Shown in pieces: positions 31,641 to 38,997 of a stretch of 64,000 bases of DNA. Under the pieces are notes generated by a model. That model did not search any database. It saw nothing but the letters and a program-made list of their open reading frames with translations, and was not told the DNA's origin. The DNA is from Rhizobiales bacterium 62-47 (GTDB lineage Bacteria; Pseudomonadota; Alphaproteobacteria; Rhizobiales; Xanthobacteraceae), in contig MKVX01000020.1 of the NCBI GenBank assembly GCA_001899255.1, positions 124,001 to 188,000 of the forward strand. The letters are read 5' to 3'. The first letter of the stretch is position 1. Every line of letters begins with the position of its first letter. A program made the position numbers and the translations under genes.

Positions 31641-31922
31641 ATGCCACACGAACCCGTCGTTCTGCCGCCGCGCTTCCTGCGCACCAAGGAAGCTGCCGAG
31701 TTTCTCAGCCTCTCCGCCCGCACGCTCGAAAAACATCGCACCTACGGGACCGGCCCCGCCTATCGCAAACTCGGCGGCCGCGTCGTTTATGCCATCGACG
31801 ATCTCGAAACCTGGGCCGCGCGCGGCTCCGTCACCTCGACGTCGGACCCGCGCGGTTCGGTCCTTCCCGCCAAACGCCACGCGCCCACGCAGCCGACCCA
31901 CGCCGGTCGCTACGCACGCTGA
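31641..31922 (+). CDS. Excisionase-type helix-turn-helix protein, RdfS-like
   Basis: 93 residues. Residues 10-60 form an AlpA/HTH_17-type winged helix (FLRTKEAAEFLSLSARTLEKHRTYGTGPAYRKL, then GGRVVYAIDDLETWAA); the tail is basic and disordered. The size and position match the recombination directionality factor RdfS of ICEMlSymR7A, which drives the integrase towards excision and is switched on by FseA. The integrase is 24 kb away at the left end. Relatives can also control the rep or transfer genes. Confidence 0.82.
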   Translation: MPHEPVVLPPRFLRTKEAAEFLSLSARTLEKHRTYGTGPAYRKLGGRVVYAIDDLETWAARGSVTSTSDPRGSVLPAKRHAPTQPTHAGRYAR

Positions 31923-31940
31923 CCGCAACCGGACTTCTTC

Positions 31941-33122
31941 ATGGCGGTGCGGCGTCGATCCCTTTCGGAGCGCGGACAACTCGATCTGTTCCGAGCACGC
32001 CCCGGCGACTTCGCGCCACGAGACGCGCAGGATCTCATGGCCTATCCGTTCTTCTCGCTCTCCAAGTCCCATCGCGTTGCGCCGATCGATTTCGTCGCCG
32101 GCAACGTGACGATCCGCGTCGAGGCCGTGCCCGATCATGGCATGGCGACAATCTGGGACGCCGACATCCTGATCTGGGCGGCGAGCCAGATCGTCGAGGC
32201 GCGGGATGCCGGGCTTCGCACCTCGCGGCTGATGGCCGCCACGCCCTACGAAATTCTCACCTATGTCGGGCGCGGCACGTCGCTGCGCGACTACCAGCGC
32301 CTGAAGGCGGCGCTCGACCGGCTGCAATCGACGACCGTTGCGACATCGATCCGCCAGCCGGCGGAAGGCCGCCGCCATCGCTTCTCGTGGATCAACGAAT
32401 GGCAGGAGCGCACCGATCGCAACGGCCGGCCGGAGGGCATCGAGCTGATCGTGCCGGACTGGTTCTACCAAGCCGTTCTTGACGACGCGCTCGTGCTCAC
32501 GATCGACCGCGCTTATTTCGATCTGACGGGCGGCCTCGACCGCTGGCTCTACCGCCTGGTGCGCAAGCACGGCGGCCGCCAGCGCAATGGATGGCGCTTC
32601 GACTTTCGCCATCTCCATCAAAAGTCCGGCAGCCTGTCGCCGTTCAAGCGCTTTGCCTTCGAGCTGCGCGACATCATCCGGCGCCAGCCGCTGCCGGGCT
32701 ACACGCTGTTCCTCGAGGTCGAGATCGGCGGCCGCACGCTGCTCGCCTTCGAGCCGACGATGCGCTGTGGACAGCCTGTGGACGGGCTCGTGCTATCGGG
32801 AACCCGGACTATCGTGCTATCGGGAACCGGAGGCTCGTGCTATCGGGAACCCAAACCGGCTCTAACCGCCGAAGATCAAACACGAAATCGCGCCCTTAAC
32901 TTAGAATCTAACATAGATTCTAACCTTGAAGAGAGCGCGCGCGATGTGGACAACCTCGCCCGCGACGCCGCCGGAAACCTCGGCATAGAGACCGGCAAGG
33001 GCGCGGACCTCCCGCCCGCAACGACGGCGCCAACTCCGCCCCTCGGTAAAGACGACCTCTCGACCACCGATCACTCGGAAACACTCCATCGTCCTCGCGA
33101 TCCGTCGGGAGGACGCCGATGA
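31941..33122 (+). CDS. Replication initiator RepA-type protein
   Basis: 393 residues. The first 270 (SERGQLDLFRARPGDFAP, ALMAYPFFSLSKSHR-type start, AATPYEILTYVGRGTSLRDYQRL, DWFYQAVLDDALVLTIDRAYFDLTGGLDRWLYRLVRKH) match the replication initiator A family of winged-helix proteins. The last 110 residues are low-complexity and encoded by a stretch with three 17-bp repeats and an inverted repeat, so the 3' end may serve more as DNA than as protein. ParA follows in a stop-start overlap. The pair suggests the excised element can replicate as a plasmid. Confidence 0.88.
   Translation: MAVRRRSLSERGQLDLFRARPGDFAPRDAQDLMAYPFFSLSKSHRVAPIDFVAGNVTIRVEAVPDHGMATIWDADILIWAASQIVEARDAGLRTSRLMAATPYEILTYVGRGTSLRDYQRLKAALDRLQSTTVATSIRQPAEGRRHRFSWINEWQERTDRNGRPEGIELIVPDWFYQAVLDDALVLTIDRAYFDLTGGLDRWLYRLVRKHGGRQRNGWRFDFRHLHQKSGSLSPFKRFAFELRDIIRRQPLPGYTLFLEVEIGGRTLLAFEPTMRCGQPVDGLVLSGTRTIVLSGTGGSCYREPKPALTAEDQTRNRALNLESNIDSNLEESARDVDNLARDAAGNLGIETGKGADLPPATTAPTPPLGKDDLSTTDHSETLHRPRDPSGGRR
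32788..32851 (+). repeat. Three iteron-like 17-bp repeats inside repA
   Basis: TCGTGCTATCGGGAACC occurs at 32788-32804, 32812-32828 and 32835-32851, all exact, spaced 24 and 23 bp, so about two helix turns apart. Just before are two TGTGGAC repeats at 32766 and 32778. The copies fall in different reading phases of repA, so they are kept as DNA, not as protein. Iterons are initiator-binding sites. Confidence 0.85.
32901..32923. promoter_or_regulatory. 23-bp inverted repeat downstream of the iterons
   Basis: TTAGAATCTA and TAGATTCTAA are exact reverse complements around ACA, within the only A/T-rich stretch of repA. TGTGGACAA at 32943-32951 is one base from a DnaA box on the same strand. Together with the iterons this has the parts of a plasmid origin: iterons, A/T-rich region, DnaA box. 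Confidence 0.65.
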
Positions 33123-33772
33123 TCGTCGCGCTGCTCAATCAGAAAGGTGGCGTCGGCAAGACGACGCTGGCGCTGCACCTCGCTGGCGCGTGGGCCGCGA
33201 GAGGACACCGCGTCACCCTGATCGACGCCGATCCTCAAGGCTCGGCACTCGACTGGTCGCAGCAACGCTCGCGCGAGGGCTTGCCGCGCGCCTTCGGCGT
33301 CGTCGGCCTGGCGCGCGACACGCTGCACCGCGAGGCTCCCGAGCTGGCTCGCGATTCCGATCACGTCGTCATCGACGGCCCGCCGCGTGTCGCCGGCCTG
33401 ATGCGCTCCGCGCTGCTCGCCGCCGACCTCGTACTGATCCCGGTGCAGCCGTCGCCGCTCGACGGCTGGGCCTCGGCCGAGATGCTTTCGCTCCTCACGG
33501 AGGCTCGCATCTACCGGCCGCAACTCGCGGCGCGTTTCGTGCTCAATCGCTGCGCCGCCCGCACCGTGATCGCGCGGGAGACCGCCGAGACGCTGGCGGA
33601 CCATGATCCGCCGGTGCTCGCCAGCACCATCGGCCAGCGCGTTGTCTTCGCCGACGCCGCGCAGACCGGACGTTTAGCCTCGGACATCGACAGCCGATCC
33701 CCCGCTGCACGCGAGATCGCCGCGCTCGCCGTCGAGATCGAGCGATTGCGCATCGGGAGGACCCCGCCATGA
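33119..33772 (+). CDS. parA: ParA-family partition ATPase
   Basis: 217 residues, start overlapping the repA stop (ATGA). The deviant Walker A NQKGGVGKTT is at residues 7-16, LIDADPQGSALDW holds the A' motif and VVIDGPPRV the Walker B. No N-terminal helix-turn-helix, so this is the short ParF/type Ib kind. It would move the element or its excised circle with the nucleoid. No classical small ParB follows; the RHH protein at 34509 or the large ParB-like protein at 16109 may be its partner. Confidence 0.92.
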   Translation: MIVALLNQKGGVGKTTLALHLAGAWAARGHRVTLIDADPQGSALDWSQQRSREGLPRAFGVVGLARDTLHREAPELARDSDHVVIDGPPRVAGLMRSALLAADLVLIPVQPSPLDGWASAEMLSLLTEARIYRPQLAARFVLNRCAARTVIARETAETLADHDPPVLASTIGQRVVFADAAQTGRLASDIDSRSPAAREIAALAVEIERLRIGRTPP

Positions 33773-34512
33773 CGGTCCTTACCGGCGACTGCCGCGAGAT
33801 TATGCCGCCGCACGGTCCGTTCGACATGATCCTCGCCGATCCGCCCTATGGCGACACATCGCTTGCATGGGACCGGCGCGTCGAGGGCTGGATCGCACTC
33901 GCGCGTGAGGCGCTCAATCTCACCGGCTCGCTGTGGGTGTTCGGATCGCTCCGTTGCTTCATGGCGACCGCGGATCGGTTCACGGAGGCGGGGCTGCGGA
34001 TCGCACAGGAGATCGTCTGGGAGAAGCAGAACGGCACCGGCTTCCACAATGACCGCTTCAAGCGCGTGCATGAGTTGGCCGTCCAGTTCTATCCCGCCGA
34101 GACGGCCTGGCGCGACATCTACAACGACGTCCAGACCACGCCGGATGCGACAGCGCGCACGGTTCGGCGCAAGCAACGTCCTCCCCACACCGGCCAGATC
34201 GACGCCGGCCACTATGTCAGCCACGACGGCGGGCCGCGCCTCATGCGGTCAGTCATCTATGTCCGCAACTGCCACGGTCGCGCGATCCATCCGACCGAGA
34301 AGCCGTCATCGCTGCTCGAAATTCTGATTCGTACCAGTTGTCCCGAAGGCGGCCTGGTCGGCGACTGGTTCGCCGGCTCCGGCTCCGCTGGCGAAGCCTG
34401 CCGGCTGTCCGGCCGACGCTATCTCGGTTGTGAGATCGACGCCGCCATGGCCGAGCGCGCCTGCGCGCGCATCGCCGCCGTGCTGCCGTTCCATGACGCA
34501 GGCGCATCATGA
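33769..34512 (+). CDS. Orphan site-specific DNA methyltransferase
   Basis: 247 residues, overlapping the parA stop. ADPPYGD near residue 25 is the catalytic DPPY, and DWFAGSGSAGEA near 200 binds S-adenosylmethionine. The order of motifs (DPPY first, FAGSG last) is that of the beta class, like CcrM/HinfI, and HPTEKPSSLLE is typical of it. There is no endonuclease gene nearby, so it is orphan: self-protection of the element in a new host or gene control. Target sequence unknown. Confidence 0.92.
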   Translation: MTVLTGDCREIMPPHGPFDMILADPPYGDTSLAWDRRVEGWIALAREALNLTGSLWVFGSLRCFMATADRFTEAGLRIAQEIVWEKQNGTGFHNDRFKRVHELAVQFYPAETAWRDIYNDVQTTPDATARTVRRKQRPPHTGQIDAGHYVSHDGGPRLMRSVIYVRNCHGRAIHPTEKPSSLLEILIRTSCPEGGLVGDWFAGSGSAGEACRLSGRRYLGCEIDAAMAERACARIAAVLPFHDAGAS

Positions 34513-34763
34513 CGGCGCGCACGCAGAAGCGCGTCTTCGCGCAGCGACCCGCCGATCCCGATGGCTGGATCAAGGCGGGTGACACGCCGCCGGCCGGCTG
34601 CAGCGCGGCCGCGATCTATACGGCCCGGCTGACCATCGACGTCACCCCAGCCCTGCGCGGCCGCATCAAGGTCGCTGCCTTCAGCCGCAGCGTCACCGTC
34701 GCCGACATGCTGCGCGACCTGCTCGCGCGCGAATTCCCCGAAAAGTCAGGAGATCCTTCATGA
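34509..34763 (+). CDS. Small ribbon-helix-helix-like protein
   Basis: 84 residues, overlapping both neighbours by four bases. The C-terminal half (YTARLTIDVTPALRGRIKVAAFSRSVTVADMLRDLLAREFP) has the strand-helix-helix pattern of RHH proteins such as ParG or CopG. The N-terminal half is short and flexible. Lying two genes after parA, it is a candidate centromere-binding partner or a repressor of the operon. I do not know a named family. Confidence 0.72.
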   Translation: MTARTQKRVFAQRPADPDGWIKAGDTPPAGCSAAAIYTARLTIDVTPALRGRIKVAAFSRSVTVADMLRDLLAREFPEKSGDPS

Positions 34764-35278
34764 CCGGCAATGCGGCACGCCGCTCGCGCTGGTGTCCGTC
34801 GCCGGACGCACCAGCACCGTTCACCACGCTCGTACATCTGACATGGCGTCAGAAGACGATCGAGCACTGGATCAGGTTCGGCCACAAAAGCCACGAACAG
34901 ATTCTCGATCGACATCGCAGCGTCGTCGGCTTCGCACCGAACAGCGTCTTCGCGTTCGTCCGCTGGGCCGCCAACGACTACGGCACGATCGTCTCGCGCA
35001 TCGACATCGTGCGGGCCATCGGGCGCGGGGAGCCGTTCCAGACGCTGCCCTTCGTGCGTCCGGGCGGCGAAATCCTGCTTAAGGCGGAAAGCTGGCCCAC
35101 GGTCGAGCGCATGCTGCAGCACATCGACGCGATCGAGAGCCTCGGCATCGATCCCGCCGACGTCGATCCCGATCACTGGCGGCATGTCCACCATTGCCTG
35201 CGCGCCGGCGAACAGCCGTCCGCCTATACGCCGGCACGTCATGAGGCGTGGCTGATGCGCCGCCGGGTGACGCCATGA
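34760..35278 (+). CDS. DUF2840 protein
   Basis: 172 residues. The pattern TTLVHLTWRQKTIEHWIRFGH, then RSVVGFAPNSVFAFVRWAANDYGTIVSRIDIVRA and PGGEILLKAESWPTVERMLQHID is the DUF2840 family, found almost only next to traF in Rhizobiales conjugation modules. It is soluble and has no known activity. It overlaps the start of the signal-peptidase gene, so the two are likely made together and it may act in pilin maturation or its timing; this is inference from context. Confidence 0.85.
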   Translation: MTGNAARRSRWCPSPDAPAPFTTLVHLTWRQKTIEHWIRFGHKSHEQILDRHRSVVGFAPNSVFAFVRWAANDYGTIVSRIDIVRAIGRGEPFQTLPFVRPGGEILLKAESWPTVERMLQHIDAIESLGIDPADVDPDHWRHVHHCLRAGEQPSAYTPARHEAWLMRRRVTP

Positions 35279-35820
35279 CGCGCGTCAGTCTCTTCCTTTG
35301 CACGGCGCTCGCGTCGTTCGGCGTCGGCTATCCGGGCCTCACGCCGATGCCGATCAAGCTGATGTGGAACGCCTCGGCCAGTGCGCCGATCGGTTTCTAC
35401 ACGATCGACTTCGACGGTCCCTTCGAGGTCACGGGCCTTGTGGCCATCGACGCGCCAGAGCCGCTCGCGGACTTTCTCGACAAGCGCGGCTACCTGCCCA
35501 AGGGCGTGCCGCTCCTGAAGCGCGTGCTCGCGGTTTCCGGACAGGTGGTCTGCCGGACGGGTCTCGTCATCACTGTCGATGGCGTCGACATGGGCCATGC
35601 GCTCGAACGCGATCGCGCCGGCCGCGATCTGCCCGAATGGCAAGGCTGCCAACGCATCCAGACCGGCGAGTTCTTCGCGATGAACTGGCAGGTCGAAGGC
35701 AGCCTCGATGGCCGCTACTTCGGCCTTCTCTCCACCGACCAGATCATCGGCCGCGCGGTCCCGCTGTGGACCGACGAGGAAGGCGACGGCCGCTTCGAAT
35801 GGCGCGCGCCAACGCGGTGA
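35275..35820 (+). CDS. traF: S26-family peptidase TraF
   Basis: 181 residues from MTRVSLFLCTALASF, one membrane segment at the N-terminus and the rest periplasmic. The catalytic Ser lies in NASASAPIGFYTID (near residue 37) and the Lys in PLLKRVLAVSG (near 80), the Ser-Lys dyad of signal peptidases. In IncP-type systems TraF cleaves and circularises the pilin TrbC. The trbC gene is present at 43379, so the substrate is in the window. Confidence 0.9.
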   Translation: MTRVSLFLCTALASFGVGYPGLTPMPIKLMWNASASAPIGFYTIDFDGPFEVTGLVAIDAPEPLADFLDKRGYLPKGVPLLKRVLAVSGQVVCRTGLVITVDGVDMGHALERDRAGRDLPEWQGCQRIQTGEFFAMNWQVEGSLDGRYFGLLSTDQIIGRAVPLWTDEEGDGRFEWRAPTR

Positions 35821-35887
35821 TCGCGCGCGCGCTGCGGGCTGTCCGAGTGGCCCGCATCAACTTCACCGCTCATGAAAGGAGCCTTCA

Positions 35888-36223
35888 ATGGCGCAGATTG
35901 GTCAATTCACCCGCACCCCGTCCGGTTATTCCGGACATATCCGCACGCTCTCGCTCGATCTCGACCTGACCTTCGTTCCGGCCGAGAACGCCAATGTCGA
36001 GAACGCGCCGGCCTATCGCATCCATCTCGGCGACGAGGACGGACCGGAAGTCGGCGCGGGATGGAAGCGCACCGGCGATCGCGCCGGCCCGTTCGTTTCG
36101 GTTGTCCTCGACGATCCCGTCTTTCAGCAGCCGATCCGCGCCCGCCTGTTCCAGGCGGACGAAGACGGCCGCGAGTGGAGCCTGCACTGGACCCGTCAGA
36201 AGAAACGCGACGAGCAGGAATGA
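35888..36223 (+). CDS. DUF736 protein
   Basis: 111 residues, MAQIGQFTRTPSGYSGHIRTLSLDLDL to WSLHWTRQKKRDEQE. The family is defined by this start and by EVGAGWKRTGDRAGPFVSVVLDDP. AAGGAG lies eight bases upstream. It is common beside DUF2840 and transfer genes in Rhizobiales and plasmids, predicted beta-rich and cytoplasmic. No function is known. The gap to traF is 67 bp. Confidence 0.9.
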   Translation: MAQIGQFTRTPSGYSGHIRTLSLDLDLTFVPAENANVENAPAYRIHLGDEDGPEVGAGWKRTGDRAGPFVSVVLDDPVFQQPIRARLFQADEDGREWSLHWTRQKKRDEQE

Positions 36224-36225
36224 CC

Positions 36226-36990
36226 ATGGATAATTCCTGCGCTCGTTTCGCGATCAGAAGATGCGGCGGCCGCCGCCGCATCTTCCTCCTTCTTCTTTCC
36301 GGCCTGAGCTTCTCCGCGGCCGCAGCGCCTCATGCTTTGGCGCAGAACGCTCGTCCGGTCCGCGCCGCTTCGATCAACGTCCATGCCGCACACCTCTCCG
36401 AAGCCGCGCAGCGCTTCGGCATTCCGGTGCGCTGGATCGTCGCCGTCATGCGCGGCGAAAGCGCAGGCGATGTTCGCGCCGTGTCCTCGGCCGGCGCAGT
36501 GGGCCTGATGCAGATCATGCCCGACACCTGGGCCGAACTGCGCACCCGCTATGGTCTCGGCCGCGATCCCTATACACCGCGCGACAACATTCTCGCGGGC
36601 GCTGCGTATCTTCGCGAGATGTGGGATCGCTACGGCGACATCGGTGCGATGCTCGCTGCCTACAACGCCGGCCCCGCACGCTATGATGAGCACCGTGCAA
36701 CCGGGCGCCCGTTGCCTGCCGAAACGCGCGCCTATGTCGATTTTCTTGCGCCCGCGCTGCGCGGCGAGCGTCCATCGAAGGGTGCGTCGACGGCGGCGCG
36801 ACCGTTCGACTGGCGCGAGGCGACACTCTTTGTCGTGAGCGTGTTCAGCGATTCCGCCGCCAATGCCGCGCCACGGGAAGGCTCGCCGGACAAAGCCCGC
36901 CCACCCGTTCCGGCAACATCCGACGCGCTTGCCGCGCTCCAGTCGAGGGGGCTGTTTGTCGCTCCCAGTACCGATGGAGGTCGGCCATGA
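36226..36990 (+). CDS. Lytic transglycosylase (VirB1-like)
   Basis: 254 residues from MDNSCARFAIRR; a start six bases earlier overlaps the DUF736 stop, but the ribosome site AGGA fits this one better. A signal peptide ends near HALAQ. The domain has the catalytic Glu in MRGESAGDVRAVSSAGAVGLMQIMP (near residue 77), with GLMQIMP, GRDPYTPRDNILAGA and LAAYNAGP. It would open peptidoglycan to let the secretion channel through. The C-terminal 70 residues are Pro/Ala-rich and unstructured. Confidence 0.9.
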   Translation: MDNSCARFAIRRCGGRRRIFLLLLSGLSFSAAAAPHALAQNARPVRAASINVHAAHLSEAAQRFGIPVRWIVAVMRGESAGDVRAVSSAGAVGLMQIMPDTWAELRTRYGLGRDPYTPRDNILAGAAYLREMWDRYGDIGAMLAAYNAGPARYDEHRATGRPLPAETRAYVDFLAPALRGERPSKGASTAARPFDWREATLFVVSVFSDSAANAAPREGSPDKARPPVPATSDALAALQSRGLFVAPSTDGGRP

Positions 36991-37089
36991 CCGGCTGCGC
37001 GGCAATTCGCATCCCCGCGTATGCCGGCGTGTCATGGAGGGCGCGGAGGGTGGAGGCAGGCGCAACAACCGACCGATGGCGAGATAAAA

Positions 37090-37223
37090 AGGCGCACGGT
37101 GCGCCTCGGTCGAGTGGTTGTTTCTGCTTGTTTTTCTGGCGCGTTCCGCGCCGTGCGGCGCTCGCCCGCACCGTGCGCTTCGCGCTCATCTCTCTCTTTT
37201 CACAAGCAGTTTTGCACCGTGCG
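37090..37223. other. Candidate origin of transfer upstream of the relaxase gene
   Basis: AGGCGCA/TGCGCCT forms a perfect 17-bp hairpin around CGG at 37090-37106. Its 10-mer CGCACGGTGC recurs inverted as GCACCGTGCG at 37168-37177 and 37214-37223. T-rich runs follow the hairpin. No known nic consensus was found. In R7A the origin is beside the relaxase gene rlxS, which matches this place. Confidence 0.5.
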
Positions 37224-37233
37224 GGGTTTCGCC

Positions 37234-38973
37234 ATGACCGATGACCGCGAGTTCCGTGTCCGTCCGGGGCGCATCCGCTCGACACGCGCCCAGCAGGCCC
37301 GCCCGTTCATCGCACAGGCGTTGGCCGCCGCGCAGAAGGCCGGAGGCCGCGTGTCGCGCTCCGGCCGGATCACGCCCGGCAACCGCTCGCGCTTCGGGCG
37401 CGGCCAGCGCGCCAGCATCCAGGCCAATCGCCTGCTGACCGGCCGCTCGCGCATCGTCGTCATCAAGACCCGCGTTGTCCGCCACACCGCGCGCTCCGCA
37501 CCGCTGGGCGCGCATCTGAACTATCTGCGCCGCGACGGCGTGACCCGTGACGGGGAGAAGGCGCGGCTGTTCGGCCCGGAGAGCGACGAAATCGACGCGC
37601 GCGCCTTCGCCGATCGCTGCGAGAACGACCGGCATCATTTCCGCTTCATCATCTCACCCGAGGACGCCGCGGATATGGCCGACCTGAAAGCACACGCGCG
37701 CGAGCTGATGGGGCAGATGGAAAAAGACCTCGGCACGAAGCTGGATTGGGTCGGCGTCGATCACTGGAACACCGACAACCCGCACCTTCATATCATCCTG
37801 CGTGGCCGCACCGACGACGGCCAAGATCTCGTGATCTCGCGCGACTACATCAAGGAGGGGATGCGTGCCCGCGCGCAAGATCTCGTCACCCAGGAACTTG
37901 GACTTCGCTCCGATTTCGATATCCACCGCACACTCGAAAGTCAGGTCGAGGCCGAACGCTGGACGCAGCTCGACCGTCAGCTTGTCCGCGACGCCGGTAA
38001 ATCCGGCATCATCGATCTCGCCCCGCGCGCCGACCGCCAGCCCGACGAGTTTCATGCGCTGGAGGTCGGCCGGCTGCGCACCCTCGAAGTTCTCGGCGTC
38101 GCCGGACAGGTTGGGCATTCGCAATGGTTCATCAAGCCGGAAGCCGAGACCGTCCTGCGCGAACTCGGCGAGCGCGGTGACATCATCAAGCGGATGCACC
38201 GCGCGCTCACCGAACGCGGCATCGAGCGCGGCTCGGCGAACTATGTCCTGGCCGGCGAAAGCCTCGACATACCCATCGTCGGCCGCCTCATCGAACGCGG
38301 CCTCGATGACGAGCTGAAGGGCACGGCCTACGCCGTTGTCGACGGGGTGGATGGCCGGACCCATCACATCAAGCTGCCGCATCTCGACGCCGCCGGTGAT
38401 AGCCGGCCCGGATCAATCGTTGAGCTGCGCACCTTTGAGGATGCGCGCGGCGAGCGTCGTGTCGCGCTGGCGGTGCGCGCTGATCTCGATATCCAGGCCC
38501 AGGTGAATGCAACCGGTGCGACCTGGCTCGACCGCCAAGCTGTCGCTCGCGATCCCATCGCTCTCTCCGAAGGAGGCTTCGGCGCCGAAGTGCGTGAGAC
38601 GATGGACCAGCGCGCCGAGCACCTGATCGGTGAAGGGCTCGCCGAGCGCCAGAGTGGGCGCGTCGTCTTCGCCCGCCGGCTGCTTAACACCTTGCGTGAT
38701 CGGGAACTGAGCGCGCTCGGCGAGAAGCTCGCGGCCGAGACCGGCCTTCCGTTCAACCGCGCGGACAGCGGCGAATATGTCGCCGGCTTCTATCGCCAGC
38801 GTTTCACGCTCGCCTCCGGCCGCTTCGCCATGATCGACGACGGCCTCGGCTTCCAGCTCGTGCCCTGGTCGCCCTCCCTCGAAAAGCAACTCGGTCGCCA
38901 CGTCGCCGGCGTCGCCCGCGACGACGGCAGCATCGACTGGGATTTCGGCCGCAAGCGGGGGCTCGGCCTCTAG
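37234..38973 (+). CDS. Relaxase, VirD2/RlxS-like with DUF3363
   Basis: 579 residues from MTDDREFRVRPG; a longer frame upstream runs through the repeat region. The N-terminal 260 residues are the relaxase: the LNYLRRDG segment with the likely nicking Tyr, HHFRFIISPEDAADM, and DNPHLHIILRG with the metal-binding histidines near residues 182-186. The rest is DUF3363 (IERGSANYVLAGESLDIPIVGRLIERG). This domain order is that of RlxS of ICEMlSymR7A. It nicks the origin of transfer and leads the strand through TraG and the Trb channel. Confidence 0.92.
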   Translation: MTDDREFRVRPGRIRSTRAQQARPFIAQALAAAQKAGGRVSRSGRITPGNRSRFGRGQRASIQANRLLTGRSRIVVIKTRVVRHTARSAPLGAHLNYLRRDGVTRDGEKARLFGPESDEIDARAFADRCENDRHHFRFIISPEDAADMADLKAHARELMGQMEKDLGTKLDWVGVDHWNTDNPHLHIILRGRTDDGQDLVISRDYIKEGMRARAQDLVTQELGLRSDFDIHRTLESQVEAERWTQLDRQLVRDAGKSGIIDLAPRADRQPDEFHALEVGRLRTLEVLGVAGQVGHSQWFIKPEAETVLRELGERGDIIKRMHRALTERGIERGSANYVLAGESLDIPIVGRLIERGLDDELKGTAYAVVDGVDGRTHHIKLPHLDAAGDSRPGSIVELRTFEDARGERRVALAVRADLDIQAQVNATGATWLDRQAVARDPIALSEGGFGAEVRETMDQRAEHLIGEGLAERQSGRVVFARRLLNTLRDRELSALGEKLAAETGLPFNRADSGEYVAGFYRQRFTLASGRFAMIDDGLGFQLVPWSPSLEKQLGRHVAGVARDDGSIDWDFGRKRGLGL

Positions 38974-38997
38974 CGCCAATCGGAAAGGAACATCGCC

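Noticed and set aside
29900..31922. A traR/traI quorum-sensing pair near the transfer-control genes
   Set aside because: No LuxR-type or LuxI-type sequence was seen in this region or elsewhere in the window.
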